Below, piece after piece: positions 53,239-61,903 of a stretch of 64,000 bases of DNA; the first letter of the stretch is position 1, and each line of letters begins with the position of its first letter. The notes beneath the pieces were generated by a model that ran no database searches, was not told where the DNA came from, and worked only from the letters and a program-made list of their open reading frames with translations. The DNA comes from Chryseobacterium lathyri (GTDB lineage: Bacteria > Bacteroidota > Bacteroidia > Flavobacteriales > Weeksellaceae). Position numbers and translations under genes: made by a program. The stretch covers positions 930,001 to 994,000 of the forward strand of contig NZ_JAUSSF010000001.1 of NCBI RefSeq assembly GCF_030812195.1. Reading direction: 5' to 3'.

Positions 53239-54165
53239 CTATTTTTGGGAAGCTTCTTCCGCCTCTTCCATTAGTTTTACGTAGTTGGCATAGCGAGAAT
53301 ATTGGATTTCTCCAGTTTCAAGGGAAGCAAGGACGGCACATTTCGGTTCGTTGATATGAAGACAGTTGTGAAATTTACACTCTCCTCTTTTTTTGAAGAT
53401 CTCAGGAAAATAATGCTGTACCTCTTCTTTTTCAATATCGATCATGGCAAACTCACGTACACCGGGAGTATCAATAACATTACCACCAAAATCCCAAAAG
53501 TGCATCTGGGCAAAGGTTGTGGTATGCTTTCCTTTGAGATGGGAGTCTGAAATTTCAGAAGTTTTTAAATTTAAGCCGGGCTGCAATGCATTAACCAACG
53601 TAGATTTTCCACATCCCGAATGTCCGAAAAACACAGAAGTTTTATCTTTAAGAAGCTCCTGAAGCTGATCAAAATTGAGTTTGGAATAGGATGAAATTTC
53701 CAAAGTATCATAGCCAATTTCCTGATAAAGGAATTCGATATCTTTCACAAGCTCTATTTCTTCTTCGTTCAGAACATCAATTTTATTGAACAGAATCAAT
53801 GGAGTAATATTGTAGGCTTCACAGCATGCCAAAAAGCGGTCAAGGAATCCAAGCGAAGTTTCCGGATGCTTCAGCGTAAAGATAAAGCACGCCAGATCTA
53901 TATTGGAAGCAATGATATGCGCTTCTTTTGAAAGGTTAACGGATTTTCTGATCAGGTAATTCGTACGTGGCTCAATTTTCGTGATCCAAGCGATGTCATC
54001 CTGTTCTAACTGAAATTCCACAAAATCTCCTACAGCAAGCGGATTGGTAAGTCTGGTCTTGATTAATTTAAATTTGCCCCGGATCCTGGCTTCGAAAACT
54101 TTATCTGTTCCGAATTCCATAACCTGGTACCAGCTGCCTGTAGATTTGATGATTTTCCCTTTCAT
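53239..54165 (-). CDS. rsgA: Ribosome small subunit biogenesis GTPase
   Basis: 308 residues from ATG 54165 (MKGKIIKSTGSWYQV). OB domain, then a circularly permuted GTPase: NKIDVL (G4) before GHSGCGKSTL (G1), and DTPGVREFAM (G3). C-terminal zinc knuckle CKFHNCLHINEPKC. Matures the 30S subunit. Downstream of the DAHP synthase gene with a 101-base gap. Confidence 0.95.
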   Translation of the reverse strand: MKGKIIKSTGSWYQVMEFGTDKVFEARIRGKFKLIKTRLTNPLAVGDFVEFQLEQDDIAWITKIEPRTNYLIRKSVNLSKEAHIIASNIDLACFIFTLKHPETSLGFLDRFLACCEAYNITPLILFNKIDVLNEEEIELVKDIEFLYQEIGYDTLEISSYSKLNFDQLQELLKDKTSVFFGHSGCGKSTLVNALQPGLNLKTSEISDSHLKGKHTTTFAQMHFWDFGGNVIDTPGVREFAMIDIEKEEVQHYFPEIFKKRGECKFHNCLHINEPKCAVLASLETGEIQYSRYANYVKLMEEAEEASQK

Positions 54166-54266
54166 ATGATAATTGGATACAAATATAAGCAATTAGGGCT
54201 TAGGATTTGAGCATATGAGCAAACTCTTCCCTATTTCCCAAGCCCTTTACTTATTTTATCTTAGCA

Positions 54267-55346
54267 TTATCTGTCAATCATAATACTATTCTGTACCTCA
54301 ATAGATTCTTCGTGGATCGCTTTGAAAACTTTCTCAATAAATTCCTGAGACATTCCGGTTTCTCTAGCTTTCTGTGTAGCGTATTCTGTAATCACTTTCC
54401 ATCTTTCAGGCTGGAAGATCGCGATATCATTTTCCTTTTTGAGCTTACCAATCTTTTCAGAGATCTTCATTCTTTGGGAAAGAAGCTCGATCAGCTGAAA
54501 GTCGAGATCAGAAATCAGCGTTCTATGTCTTCCCATCTCATTATCAAAGCCTGCCAAACCTGAATTTCTTACTTTTAAGTTGCCAATCAGTTCTGCCAGT
54601 ACTTCAGGAGTGATCTGCTGTGAAGCATCACTCCACGCTTCATCGGGATTGCAGTGGGTTTCAATAATGGCTCCCTGGTATCCTACGTTCAATGCTTCCT
54701 GTGTAATATCTGCAAGACCTGTTCTGTTTCCGCAGATATGGGAAGGGTCTATCAGCATTGGAATATTGGGAAACTGGCTTTTAAAATCAAGGGCAATCTG
54801 CCAGTTCGGGTTGTTTCTGTATTTTGTTTTCTGGTAGGTAGAAAATCCTCTGTGAATCACTCCCAGGTTTTTAATATCCTGCCCTAAAAGTCTCTCTAAC
54901 GCGCCGATCCATAAAGCAAGATCCGGGTTTACAGGGTTTTTAACGAATACTGGCTTATCAGTTCCTCTTAAAGCCATTGCAATTTCCTGAACGGTAAAAG
55001 GGTTTACGGTAGAACGTGCCCCAATCCAAAGAACATCAACATCTGCTTCTAAAGCTGCAAATACGTGGTGGGCGTTTGCTACCTCTGTAGCGGTCTTGAA
55101 TCCGTATTCCTCTTTTACTTTTTTCAGCCAATTCAGACCAATAACTCCTACTCCTTCAAAACCGTTCGGCTTGGTACGCGGCTTCCAGATTCCTGCACGG
55201 AAAATAGGTACCTGAGCATTGGTTTCTCTTATCCTTCTAGCGGTTTCAAGCATCTGAGCTTCACTTTCCGCACTACATGGCCCCGCGATCATTAATGGCT
55301 GTGAAAGCTCGTTGATCCACTCGTTTTTTACATCTTTTAAATTCAT
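54267..55346 (-). CDS. Bifunctional DAHP synthase / chorismate mutase
   Basis: 359 residues. Residues 1-260: type Ibeta (KDO8P-like) DAHP synthase (AGPCSAES, FRAGIWKPRT, FVKNPVNPD, DPSHICGNR). Residues about 270-359: AroQ-class chorismate mutase (GRHRTLISDLDFQLIELLSQRM, with Arg and Lys active-site residues). It opens the shikimate pathway and also commits chorismate to phenylalanine and tyrosine, so it is a natural point for aromatic control. The message begins far upstream (promoter at 55725-55753), leaving a leader of about 370 bases with an aromatic-rich ORF. Confidence 0.95.
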   Translation of the reverse strand: MNLKDVKNEWINELSQPLMIAGPCSAESEAQMLETARRIRETNAQVPIFRAGIWKPRTKPNGFEGVGVIGLNWLKKVKEEYGFKTATEVANAHHVFAALEADVDVLWIGARSTVNPFTVQEIAMALRGTDKPVFVKNPVNPDLALWIGALERLLGQDIKNLGVIHRGFSTYQKTKYRNNPNWQIALDFKSQFPNIPMLIDPSHICGNRTGLADITQEALNVGYQGAIIETHCNPDEAWSDASQQITPEVLAELIGNLKVRNSGLAGFDNEMGRHRTLISDLDFQLIELLSQRMKISEKIGKLKKENDIAIFQPERWKVITEYATQKARETGMSQEFIEKVFKAIHEESIEVQNSIMIDR

Positions 55347-55390
55347 ATTTTTAAATTTATTGTTTTTATTTTTCTTGAATTAACAGCAAT

Positions 55391-55490
55391 AGTCCTTTGA
55401 TTATAAAATTTATTTTTATAATTCTTTTCAAAAAATGCCGTTCAAAGTTTTTTAAAGGAATCAGGAAAATAAAAGGACTTTAATCCTCCT
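55391..55490 (-). promoter_or_regulatory. Candidate attenuator structures in the DAHP synthase leader
   Basis: On the minus strand a hairpin at 55471-55490 (AGGAGGA / TCCTTTT, two G-T pairs) followed by a U-rich tract resembles a weak terminator and starts 24 bases after the leader ORF stop. Its 3' arm (AGTCCTTT) is also exactly complementary to AAAGGACT further downstream (55391-55398), which gives a competing fold. Sequence-level evidence only. Confidence 0.4.
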
Positions 55491-55513
55491 GTATTTTTTG
55501 GAAAGAAATTCAG

Positions 55514-55642
55514 TTAGTAATACCAGTAAAATCGATAATACGTTCTGAAATTTCTATAATAGAAAGCAGAAAAACTAAAATAACCGCTAAAGAAATTAGC
55601 GGGTACAAAATGAGACAGATATGGGATGAATAATTTTTCCAC
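55514..55642 (-). CDS. Aromatic-rich leader peptide of the DAHP synthase-chorismate mutase gene
   Basis: A 42-codon ORF from GTG 55642 to TAA 55514, too short for ordinary gene finding. 19 of 42 residues are Phe, Tyr or Trp, and 16 of the last 26; it ends RNFRTYYRFYWYY. AT-rich DNA alone would give Lys, Ile, Asn and Leu as well, which are nearly absent here. It lies in the leader of the gene whose products are Phe, Tyr and Trp precursors, and a CCGCTAA/TTAGCGG hairpin (55584-55602) falls inside it. This is the expected form of a ribosome-mediated attenuator. The GTG start is the only usual start codon in the open stretch. Confidence 0.65.
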   Translation of the reverse strand: MEKLFIPYLSHFVPANFFSGYFSFSAFYYRNFRTYYRFYWYY

Positions 55643-55724
55643 TTTGGGTCTGAAACTTCTGTTGTCTAGTTTTTTAAATCTGATTTGTTTTTGTCAAAAA
55701 CTTATTTTTTACAAAAATCTTTGA

Positions 55725-55753
55725 CAAAGATATAAAAAAACTCAATCTAACAA
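55725..55753 (-). promoter_or_regulatory. Promoter of the DAHP synthase leader
   Basis: On the minus strand TTG (55751-55753), 18 bases, TATCTTTG (55725-55732): a full Bacteroidota promoter. It begins just after the dnaX stop and points to the leader ORF. Confidence 0.7.
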
Positions 55754-55778
55754 AAAAAAACTGCGATAAATACAAAAA

Positions 55779-57475
55779 TTATGTCAGATCAAATTTCATT
55801 AAATCATCAAGGTCTTTTAGAAGCGGATTTTTTTCGATGAATTTTTCGAAAATTTTTCTTTTGGTCACCACTTCAATTTTAAGACTGTCAAAATCCCGCT
55901 GATAATCTATTTCAATTGCATAGTTGTGAACCTTAGTTTTGAAATGGTTGAAAAATTCTCCTGCGATCTTGTCGAATTCAACTTTGGCAGAATCGGAAGG
56001 ATATAGAACTTTGATTGTATTTTCCCCTGCCTTGATCAGCTTGAATGTTTTTACAGCGTTAAAGATAAAACTGTTTCTTTTCTGAAGCTGTTTGAGCATG
56101 AGGTTCCATTCCATCTGCAGATCCGTTTCTGTAAAATGGTTTTGGGGAAGGTGTTCTGTTTTTACGGCTACAGCTTCTTCTTTCTCTACTTTTTCTTCTT
56201 TATTGAGAAAAGAATTAATGCTGAAGCCAGAAGAAATTCCCTGTCTTGATAAAGGTTTTGTTGTTTTTGCTGTGGTTTCTTGGACGGTTTCAAGTTGTTG
56301 AGCAGACTTTTCTGCTATGGCTTCTTTTTTCTCGGGAGTTTTTACGGGGATATTCACTTCCTGCTTCTCACTGAGAAATGGAGCCAGTATTAAGAACTTT
56401 TTTTTTTAGTATCACCTAAATTGGCTGTCAGGGAAGACAGCTGCATTAGTGCAATTTCTACTGTAAGTCTTGGATTTTTGGAATTTTTATAATTAATATC
56501 CGCATGGTTACAGATCTCGATGGCGTCGATGAGCTGCTGGGCATTCCATTTCTGGCTTTGCTCCACGAATTTTACCTTGGTCCTCTCTCCCACTTCAATA
56601 AGTTCTATTGTCCTGGCATTCTGGGCCATCATGAGGTCTCTGAAATGGTTCCCTAATCCTGCAATAAAGATATGAGGATCAAAGCCTTTTTTCACAATTT
56701 CATTAAAAGCAAAAAGTGTTTCGGGAATTTTGTTTTCCTTCGCCAGGTCCACTATATTGAGGTACTGGTCATAATCAAGGATATTGAGCACTTCGGCAGC
56801 TTTAGCCAGCGTAATGTTCTTCTGCGAAAATGTGGAAAGCCTGTCAAAGATAGAAAGCGCATCTCTTAAGGCACCATCAGCTTTTTGGGCAATCAGATAC
56901 AGGGCATCATCTTCATACTGTATAATTTCCTTTTGAGCAATGTTTCTTAAATGTCCCTGAATATCTTCTATGGTAATTCTTTTGAAGTCATAGATCTGGC
57001 AACGTGATAAAATGGTAGGAATTATTTTGTGCTTCTCTGTAGTCGCCAAAATAAAAATAGCGTGTGCAGGCGGTTCTTCAAGTGTTTTAAGGAAGGCATT
57101 AAAAGCAGCAGAAGACAGCATGTGCACCTCATCGATAATATAGACTTTATATTTACCTACCTGAGGCGCAAAGCGGACCTGATCTATCAGTTCCCTGATG
57201 TCATCCACGGAATTATTGGATGCCGCATCCAGTTCATAGATGTTGTAGGCAAAGCCGTCTTCTGAAACTGAACCATCCTTTTCATTGATCTTCCGAGCCA
57301 GGATTCTGGCACATGTAGTTTTGCCTACACCCCTTGGACCGCAGAAAAGTAAGGCCTGAGCCAGCTGATTTTCTCCAATGGCATGTTCTAAGGTATCTGT
57401 AATATGAGATTGCCCTACTACAGTGTCAAACTGCTGAGGGCGGTATTTTCTTGCAGATACTATAAAATTTTCCAT
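55779..57475 (-). CDS. dnaX: DNA polymerase III gamma/tau subunit, with -1 frameshift at an A10 run
   Basis: The 0 frame (57475 to 56390) encodes 361 residues: AAA+ clamp-loader ATPase with Walker A GPRGVGKTT, Walker B DEVHML, sensor ATTEKHKI, and domain III. It ends KKKSS-stop at a run of ten A. The -1 frame then continues from that run to 55779 with 206 residues, including a Pro/Glu linker and a tau-type C-terminal domain (TDLQMEWNLMLKQLQKRNSF). Together 565 residues. Two products, short gamma and long tau, are expected as in other dnaX genes with slippage. The four-Cys zinc module usual after Walker A is replaced by KINEKDGSVSEDGF. A sequencing error in the homopolymer is the alternative. 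Confidence 0.85.
56396..56407 (-). promoter_or_regulatory. dnaX: Slippery A10 run in dnaX
   Basis: Minus strand reads ACT followed by ten A and GTTCTTAA. The 0 frame stops 6 bases after the run; upstream of it the -1 frame is closed by TAA, so the shift must occur inside the run. A small TTCTC-AGT-GAGAA hairpin lies about 20 bases downstream. Confidence 0.7.
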
Positions 57476-57510
57476 TGGTCAAAAATAAGAAATATAGTTT
57501 TAATCTGAAA

Positions 57511-57570
57511 ATTAAAAGTTTTCAAATTATCAACAAAAATTTATTTTCGGAAAACTGGAAAACTTTTAAT
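57511..57570. repeat. 13-base inverted repeat between the TetR and dnaX genes
   Basis: ATTAAAAGTTTTC (57511-57523) and its exact complement (57558-57570), loop 34 bases. It abuts the stop of the TetR gene and may help to end its transcript or bind a regulator ahead of dnaX. Confidence 0.55.
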
Positions 57571-57572
57571 CA

Positions 57573-58214
57573 TTATTTTTTTGCTTTTTTCGTTTCGTAA
57601 TAGTGTTCTATAATCTCAACAATCACTTTCTCCACTTCGGCTCTTCCTTCATCGGTTCTCATATCAATACCGCAGAATTCTGTTCCGTTGTATGCAGGAA
57701 ACAAGTTCAGATAATAAACTCCTGCCGCTATTAAAGCTAACATAGCTCTTACATTTGTAGCGTTTTCCCCGAAATAAGGATCTGTAACATTTTCAAATAG
57801 ATTGGCTGCTACATCTTCTCTTTGCTTTAGTATATTTTTAAGTATCGGCTTGCTTTCGGAAAGTTCCCAAAGAATAATTTTCTGTAATTCTTTATTTTTT
57901 CTCAGACTTTCAAACTGCATGATAATCCCCTGGATTAAGACTTCTTTACCTTTTCCAACCTGTACTTCTTCCTCAATATCCGGGCTGAATTTGCTCCAGT
58001 AATCCTGGGATTTTATATACTCATCAATTAGCTTATCCGTACTTCCAAAGTATTCGTAAATAAGTTTTTTGTCGAAACCGGCTACTGCTGCGATCTTACT
58101 TACTTTCAGACCTGAGTAACCTTTTACTCTCAAAATTTTACCAACTGCTGCGAGCAGTTTCTGCTTTGTTTTTTCCTTGTCCCTAATGGGGCCTTGTACT
58201 ACTTTTCTGGGCAT
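57573..58214 (-). CDS. TetR/AcrR-family transcriptional regulator
   Basis: 213 residues. N-terminal HTH (GYSGLKVSKIAAVAGFDKKLIYEYFGS) and a helical ligand domain. Starts 6 bases after the alpha-oxoamine synthase stop, so it is in the same transcript and probably controls it in response to a lipid-like ligand (inferred). Confidence 0.88.
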   Translation of the reverse strand: MPRKVVQGPIRDKEKTKQKLLAAVGKILRVKGYSGLKVSKIAAVAGFDKKLIYEYFGSTDKLIDEYIKSQDYWSKFSPDIEEEVQVGKGKEVLIQGIIMQFESLRKNKELQKIILWELSESKPILKNILKQREDVAANLFENVTDPYFGENATNVRAMLALIAAGVYYLNLFPAYNGTEFCGIDMRTDEGRAEVEKVIVEIIEHYYETKKAKK

Positions 58215-58220
58215 AATTTA

Positions 58221-59477
58221 TTATTTTTTTGCAATATGCAATTTTTTATTAATATCATCAAAAACATTCAGTGTTTTGTCAAGATGTTCTTTTTCGTGTC
58301 GCGCTGTTACAGTCATCCTAATACGGGCATCCTTTCTGGCTACAGCAGGATACATAATAGGGTTTGTATAGACTCCTTCTTCAAGCAATATTCTCCCAAT
58401 ATCCCACATTTTATTCTGATCTCCAATTTTCACAGGAATAATTGCTGAACAGGTAATACCAGTATCTAAACCAAGATCATTAAGCCCTGTTTTAAAATAG
58501 TTGATATTATCCCATAGTTTATCCTTCCAGAATGGTTCTTCATCAATCAAATCAATTGCTTTTAAAATTCCGAAGGAAGAAGGGGGTGCTGTTACTGAGA
58601 AGATATGCTGTCTGGACTGGAACTTGAGAAATGATGTTATTTTCTTGTTAGCGATCACATATCCTCCTAAGTTACCAAAAGTCTTGCTACATGTTCCTGT
58701 TATAAAATCTATCTTATCCAATAAACCGTCGTCTTCAAGAGCTCCTCTTCCGGTTTTCCCCATCACTCCTACACCATGTGCATCATCTACCATGAGATAG
58801 GCATTATATTTTTTTACAAGATCATATATTTCTTTAGCTCGTGAAGTGTCCCCTTCCTGAGAGTAAACTCCATCTAATATAACCAGCTTTGTACGGTACG
58901 TATTCTCACATACCTTCAAAATATGTTCCAAAGCTTCTAAATTATTGTGAGGAAATGTTTTTTTATTTGTAAAAGCACATCCTTCATGTACACTTGCATG
59001 CACTCCCATGTCTAAAATAGCAATATCTTCCTTCTGCATTAAAATCTGTAAAGTAGCACTATTAGCGGCATATCCGGTGGTAAACAATATGACTTCTTCC
59101 TCATCTCTTCCAAAAAAATCAGCAATCTTTTTTTCTATAGCATTATGATAATCAAAATATCCACCTATCAGGGGTGATGCTCCTGTACCTGTTCCATATT
59201 TTTCAATTCCTTCAATCGCTGCCTCTTTCACTTTAGGGTGCTGTGTAAATCCTAAATAATCACTGGAGACAAAACTTACATAGTTTTTATTTTGACTTGC
59301 AATATCTATATTTAATGTTGCATTGCTTCCTGAAGTGTTCTTCAGTCTGTAATTCATATGACCTCTGGACTTCATATGGTCAAGGAATTCATAAAAATAA
59401 TTTGCTCTTTGAGCAATATCATAATCTGAAATATTCTCAAAGTCTTTAAAAGTTGCTGTTTCAAAATCGATACTCAT
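58221..59477 (-). CDS. Alpha-oxoamine synthase (serine palmitoyltransferase / cysteate acyltransferase type)
   Basis: 418 residues. PLP enzyme of the AOS family: YLGFTQHPKV, GTGTGASPLIGGYFDYHNAIE, DDAHGVGVMG and the PLP lysine in TGTCSKTFGNLGG. The family joins an acyl-CoA or acyl-ACP to an amino acid. In Chryseobacterium-like bacteria the expected products are sulfonolipids (from cysteate) or sphingolipids (from serine). KBL or BioF are less likely because no tdh or bio genes are near. Short direct repeats lie just upstream of the start. Confidence 0.83.
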   Translation of the reverse strand: MSIDFETATFKDFENISDYDIAQRANYFYEFLDHMKSRGHMNYRLKNTSGSNATLNIDIASQNKNYVSFVSSDYLGFTQHPKVKEAAIEGIEKYGTGTGASPLIGGYFDYHNAIEKKIADFFGRDEEEVILFTTGYAANSATLQILMQKEDIAILDMGVHASVHEGCAFTNKKTFPHNNLEALEHILKVCENTYRTKLVILDGVYSQEGDTSRAKEIYDLVKKYNAYLMVDDAHGVGVMGKTGRGALEDDGLLDKIDFITGTCSKTFGNLGGYVIANKKITSFLKFQSRQHIFSVTAPPSSFGILKAIDLIDEEPFWKDKLWDNINYFKTGLNDLGLDTGITCSAIIPVKIGDQNKMWDIGRILLEEGVYTNPIMYPAVARKDARIRMTVTARHEKEHLDKTLNVFDDINKKLHIAKK

Positions 59478-59485
59478 CCTTAATA

Positions 59486-59510
59486 TTGTTAGTGTTAATT
59501 GTTAGTGTTA
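59486..59510. repeat. Two 12-base direct repeats upstream of the alpha-oxoamine synthase
   Basis: TTGTTAGTGTTA at 59486-59497 and 59499-59510, period 13, ending 8 bases before the start codon. Possible operator for the TetR protein or a simple slippage repeat. Confidence 0.6.
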
Positions 59511-59902
59511 GTGTATATTTTAGTTGTTTGAAGAAACAAATATATGATTATTTAAAGCTTGCGAAATCCATCGATTATGTTAAATATTATACATAATATA
59601 AGACGTTTTACCTTATGATCTGATAATCAAATCACTTTACTTATCCATATATCTATTGAGTATTTCAAGGGTTAGTTATTTTTTTAATGAACCTAAATTT
59701 AACAAAAAAAAAGACAACAATAAATTACTATCTCCAAATAAATCACAAAAAAAAGACAAATGCTTCGCAATTGTCTCATTATTAAAATATTATTTTTAAA
59801 ATTTAATTTTTAGGTGTTAAAATTTATTAAAATTCAGGAATTTTATAAAAAAGACTTTTATGTTATTGTGGTTCGATTCCGGAAAAAATACTGAATTTAT
59901 AA
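59511..59902. other. AT-rich gap, nothing recognisable
   Basis: No ORF or strong hairpin. The TTCGATTCC near 59872 resembles a tRNA T-loop but has no pairing stem. Confidence 0.4.
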
Positions 59903-60259
59903 TCACAGCAATCTGCTGTTTTTTCTAAATTCTCCCGGTGTTATTCCAGTCATTTTTTTAAAGAATTTGGAAAAGTTGGATGGGTCATAGGTAAATAGTC
60001 TGGCAATTTCTGCAATAGAATAGTCCGAATCCGCTATCATTGATTGGGCTTCGCTAATAATTTTCTCATCATAGAAATAGCATGGATGATGTCCTTTCTC
60101 TTTTTTTATAGTATCTGTCAGGTGTTGATGGGAAACAGCAAGCTGGCCGGCAATTTCATTAAGCTCCATAAATTCCGGAACAGCTCCGGTAATTACATCC
60201 TGAATGTGTTTTTCAAGAAAATCAAAATATTGTCTGGTGATCTCTTCACTTCTTTTCAT
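59903..60259 (-). CDS. Stand-alone AraC-type DNA-binding protein
   Basis: 118 residues, consisting of the two-HTH AraC domain (YSIAEIARLFTYDPSNFSKFFKKMTGITPGEFR) with a short helical N-terminus and no ligand-binding domain. The first HTH is MELNEIAGQLAVSHQHLTDTIKK. Target unknown. Confidence 0.85.
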   Translation of the reverse strand: MKRSEEITRQYFDFLEKHIQDVITGAVPEFMELNEIAGQLAVSHQHLTDTIKKEKGHHPCYFYDEKIISEAQSMIADSDYSIAEIARLFTYDPSNFSKFFKKMTGITPGEFRKNSRLL

Positions 60260-60361
60260 TTGTTATCATCATTTATTTATAGTAAAAAATTAATCTATAA
60301 AATTAAAGATAAGAATAAAAAAAAACATGGTGAACTTTTCTGTGTTCACAGGAAAACTGAA

Positions 60362-61105
60362 CTAATAAAAGCTGTCTTTAAATGCCTGTACAGAATTTTT
60401 CACTTTCAATTTTTCAAGGATATTCTGGCGGTGCCTGCTTACTGTATTGATGCTTATGGATAGAATGCCTGCTATTTCTTTGCTGGCATAGCCTTCACCT
60501 ACATATTTTAAAACTTCCAGTTCTCTTTTCGACAGAATATTCTGATAGTTAAGCTTATCTTTTACAATAATTTCACCCTTAGCTGTATTAATGATCATAA
60601 AATCGGAAACCGGGAGCTGCGTCTGGTCCAATGCAATATGATAGAGACAAAATGCAAATCTCAGCTTACCGTTATCGGGAGAATAAATATAAAACATACG
60701 GTGTTTTACAAACCTGTATTCATCATTTTTATCTTTCATCCTGATTTTGGAGAGCACAGAATAGTCTGCCCGAAGTTCTGTATCCATAGCATCCATCATT
60801 TCATAAAACCTCAGTTCATGGATATACTTTTTGAGCCTGTCATCCGGATGTATCTTTTTGATAATCTCTTCTTCCCAGATAGAATTAATTTCTGATGGAT
60901 TTTCCTGCATGCTTAAGCCCAACTCCCACGCAGCTTTAGATTTATACACATAACTTCTGCCTGCCTGCATGTCGCTCAAAACAGATATAGCACCTTCCAT
61001 CTGGGTATATACCAATGCTCTCTGTTTATATTCCTCTATGTCAAGCTTGCATTTCTGAGATGATCTATCCAAAAGCCGGCTGTTCAGTTTTTCTACGATT
61101 TCCAT
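60362..61105 (-). CDS. LuxR-family regulator with PAS-like sensor
   Basis: 247 residues. Residues about 30-170 look like a PAS-type sensor region (MEGAISVLSDMQAG, KNDEYRFVKHRMFYIY). The C-terminus is a LuxR/GerE HTH (LSKRELEVLKYVGEGYASKE, INTVSRHRQNILEKL). Divergent from the DUF1349 gene with only 82 bases between starts, which suggests it may control that gene. Confidence 0.85.
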   Translation of the reverse strand: MEIVEKLNSRLLDRSSQKCKLDIEEYKQRALVYTQMEGAISVLSDMQAGRSYVYKSKAAWELGLSMQENPSEINSIWEEEIIKKIHPDDRLKKYIHELRFYEMMDAMDTELRADYSVLSKIRMKDKNDEYRFVKHRMFYIYSPDNGKLRFAFCLYHIALDQTQLPVSDFMIINTAKGEIIVKDKLNYQNILSKRELEVLKYVGEGYASKEIAGILSISINTVSRHRQNILEKLKVKNSVQAFKDSFY

Positions 61106-61124
61106 AAATGGTTATTTATCAGTA

Positions 61125-61155
61125 TTGACAGAATATAGGTATAGCTATACTTTTG
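61125..61155 (+). promoter_or_regulatory. Promoter of the DUF1349 gene
   Basis: TTG (61125-61127), 20 bases, TACTTTTG (61148-61155); the start codon at 61188 has an AAAGAGG purine stretch before it. Confidence 0.65.
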
Positions 61156-61187
61156 CTAAAATAATAATTTACACCCAGCTAAAGAGG

Positions 61188-61835
61188 ATGAAGAGATTGA
61201 TTTTAAGTTTTTGCATTGTTTTTATGGTCCAGAAAACATTTTCGCAGACCTTGGAAAAGATGAATTGGTTTAATGAGCCCGAGAAATGGGAAATCAAAAA
61301 CAAGAGTCTGATCATGACCGTCACTCCGCAAAGTGATTACTGGAGAATTTCCCATTATGGATTTACAGTGGACGACGCTCCCTTTTATTACACCATCTAT
61401 GGCGGAGAGTTTGAAGCAAAGGTAAAGATCAGTGGGAACTATAAGGCAAGATTTGACCAGATGGGACTTATGCTACGGATTGATAAAGAAAACTACATAA
61501 AGGCCGGCATTGAATTCGTAGATGGAAAATATAACCTAAGCACTGTAGTTACGCATAAAACAAGTGACTGGAGTGTTATTGCACTGGACACGATTCCTTC
61601 TGCAGTCTGGATAAAAGCTGTAAGAAGACTGGATGCTGTAGAAGTATTTTATTCCTTTGATGATAAGAGTTATACCATGATGCGTAACGCCTATTTACAG
61701 GACAATACTCCTGTAATGGTTGGCTTAATGGCTGCCTGCCCGGATGGAAACGGCTTTACTGCAGTCTTTGAAAACTTCAGGATAAAACATCTTCCAGACC
61801 AACGTAGGCTGAAATGGCTTGAAAACAACAAATAG
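61188..61835 (+). CDS. Exported DUF1349 concanavalin-like protein
   Basis: 215 residues from ATG 61188, giving a signal peptide (MKRLILSFCIVFMVQKTFSQ); the frame from 61125 starts inside the promoter and is rejected. The mature protein is a DUF1349 beta-sandwich (RFDQMGLMLRIDKENYIKAG, TSDWSVIALD). Related proteins bind or process carbohydrate; no catalytic residue can be named. Confidence 0.8.
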   Translation: MKRLILSFCIVFMVQKTFSQTLEKMNWFNEPEKWEIKNKSLIMTVTPQSDYWRISHYGFTVDDAPFYYTIYGGEFEAKVKISGNYKARFDQMGLMLRIDKENYIKAGIEFVDGKYNLSTVVTHKTSDWSVIALDTIPSAVWIKAVRRLDAVEVFYSFDDKSYTMMRNAYLQDNTPVMVGLMAACPDGNGFTAVFENFRIKHLPDQRRLKWLENNK

Positions 61836-61875
61836 CGATTGAATTTTCATTCAATATATAGTCAATTTTTATTCG

Positions 61876-61903
61876 CCTCCCATTTTCGGGAGGTTTTTTA
61901 TTT
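61876..61903 (+). terminator. Terminator after the DUF1349 gene
   Basis: CCTCCC-ATTTTC-GGGAGG followed by TTTTTTATTT. Confidence 0.85.

Noticed and set aside
55779..56357. Separate 192-codon gene from GTG 56357 downstream of dnaX
   Set aside because: The same frame extends upstream to the A10 run and its content fits the tau C-terminal domain, so it is treated as the second half of dnaX.
59868..59882. tRNA-like T-loop GGTTCGATTCC
   Set aside because: No 5-bp T stem, acceptor stem or anticodon arm can be formed with the flanking AT-rich sequence.
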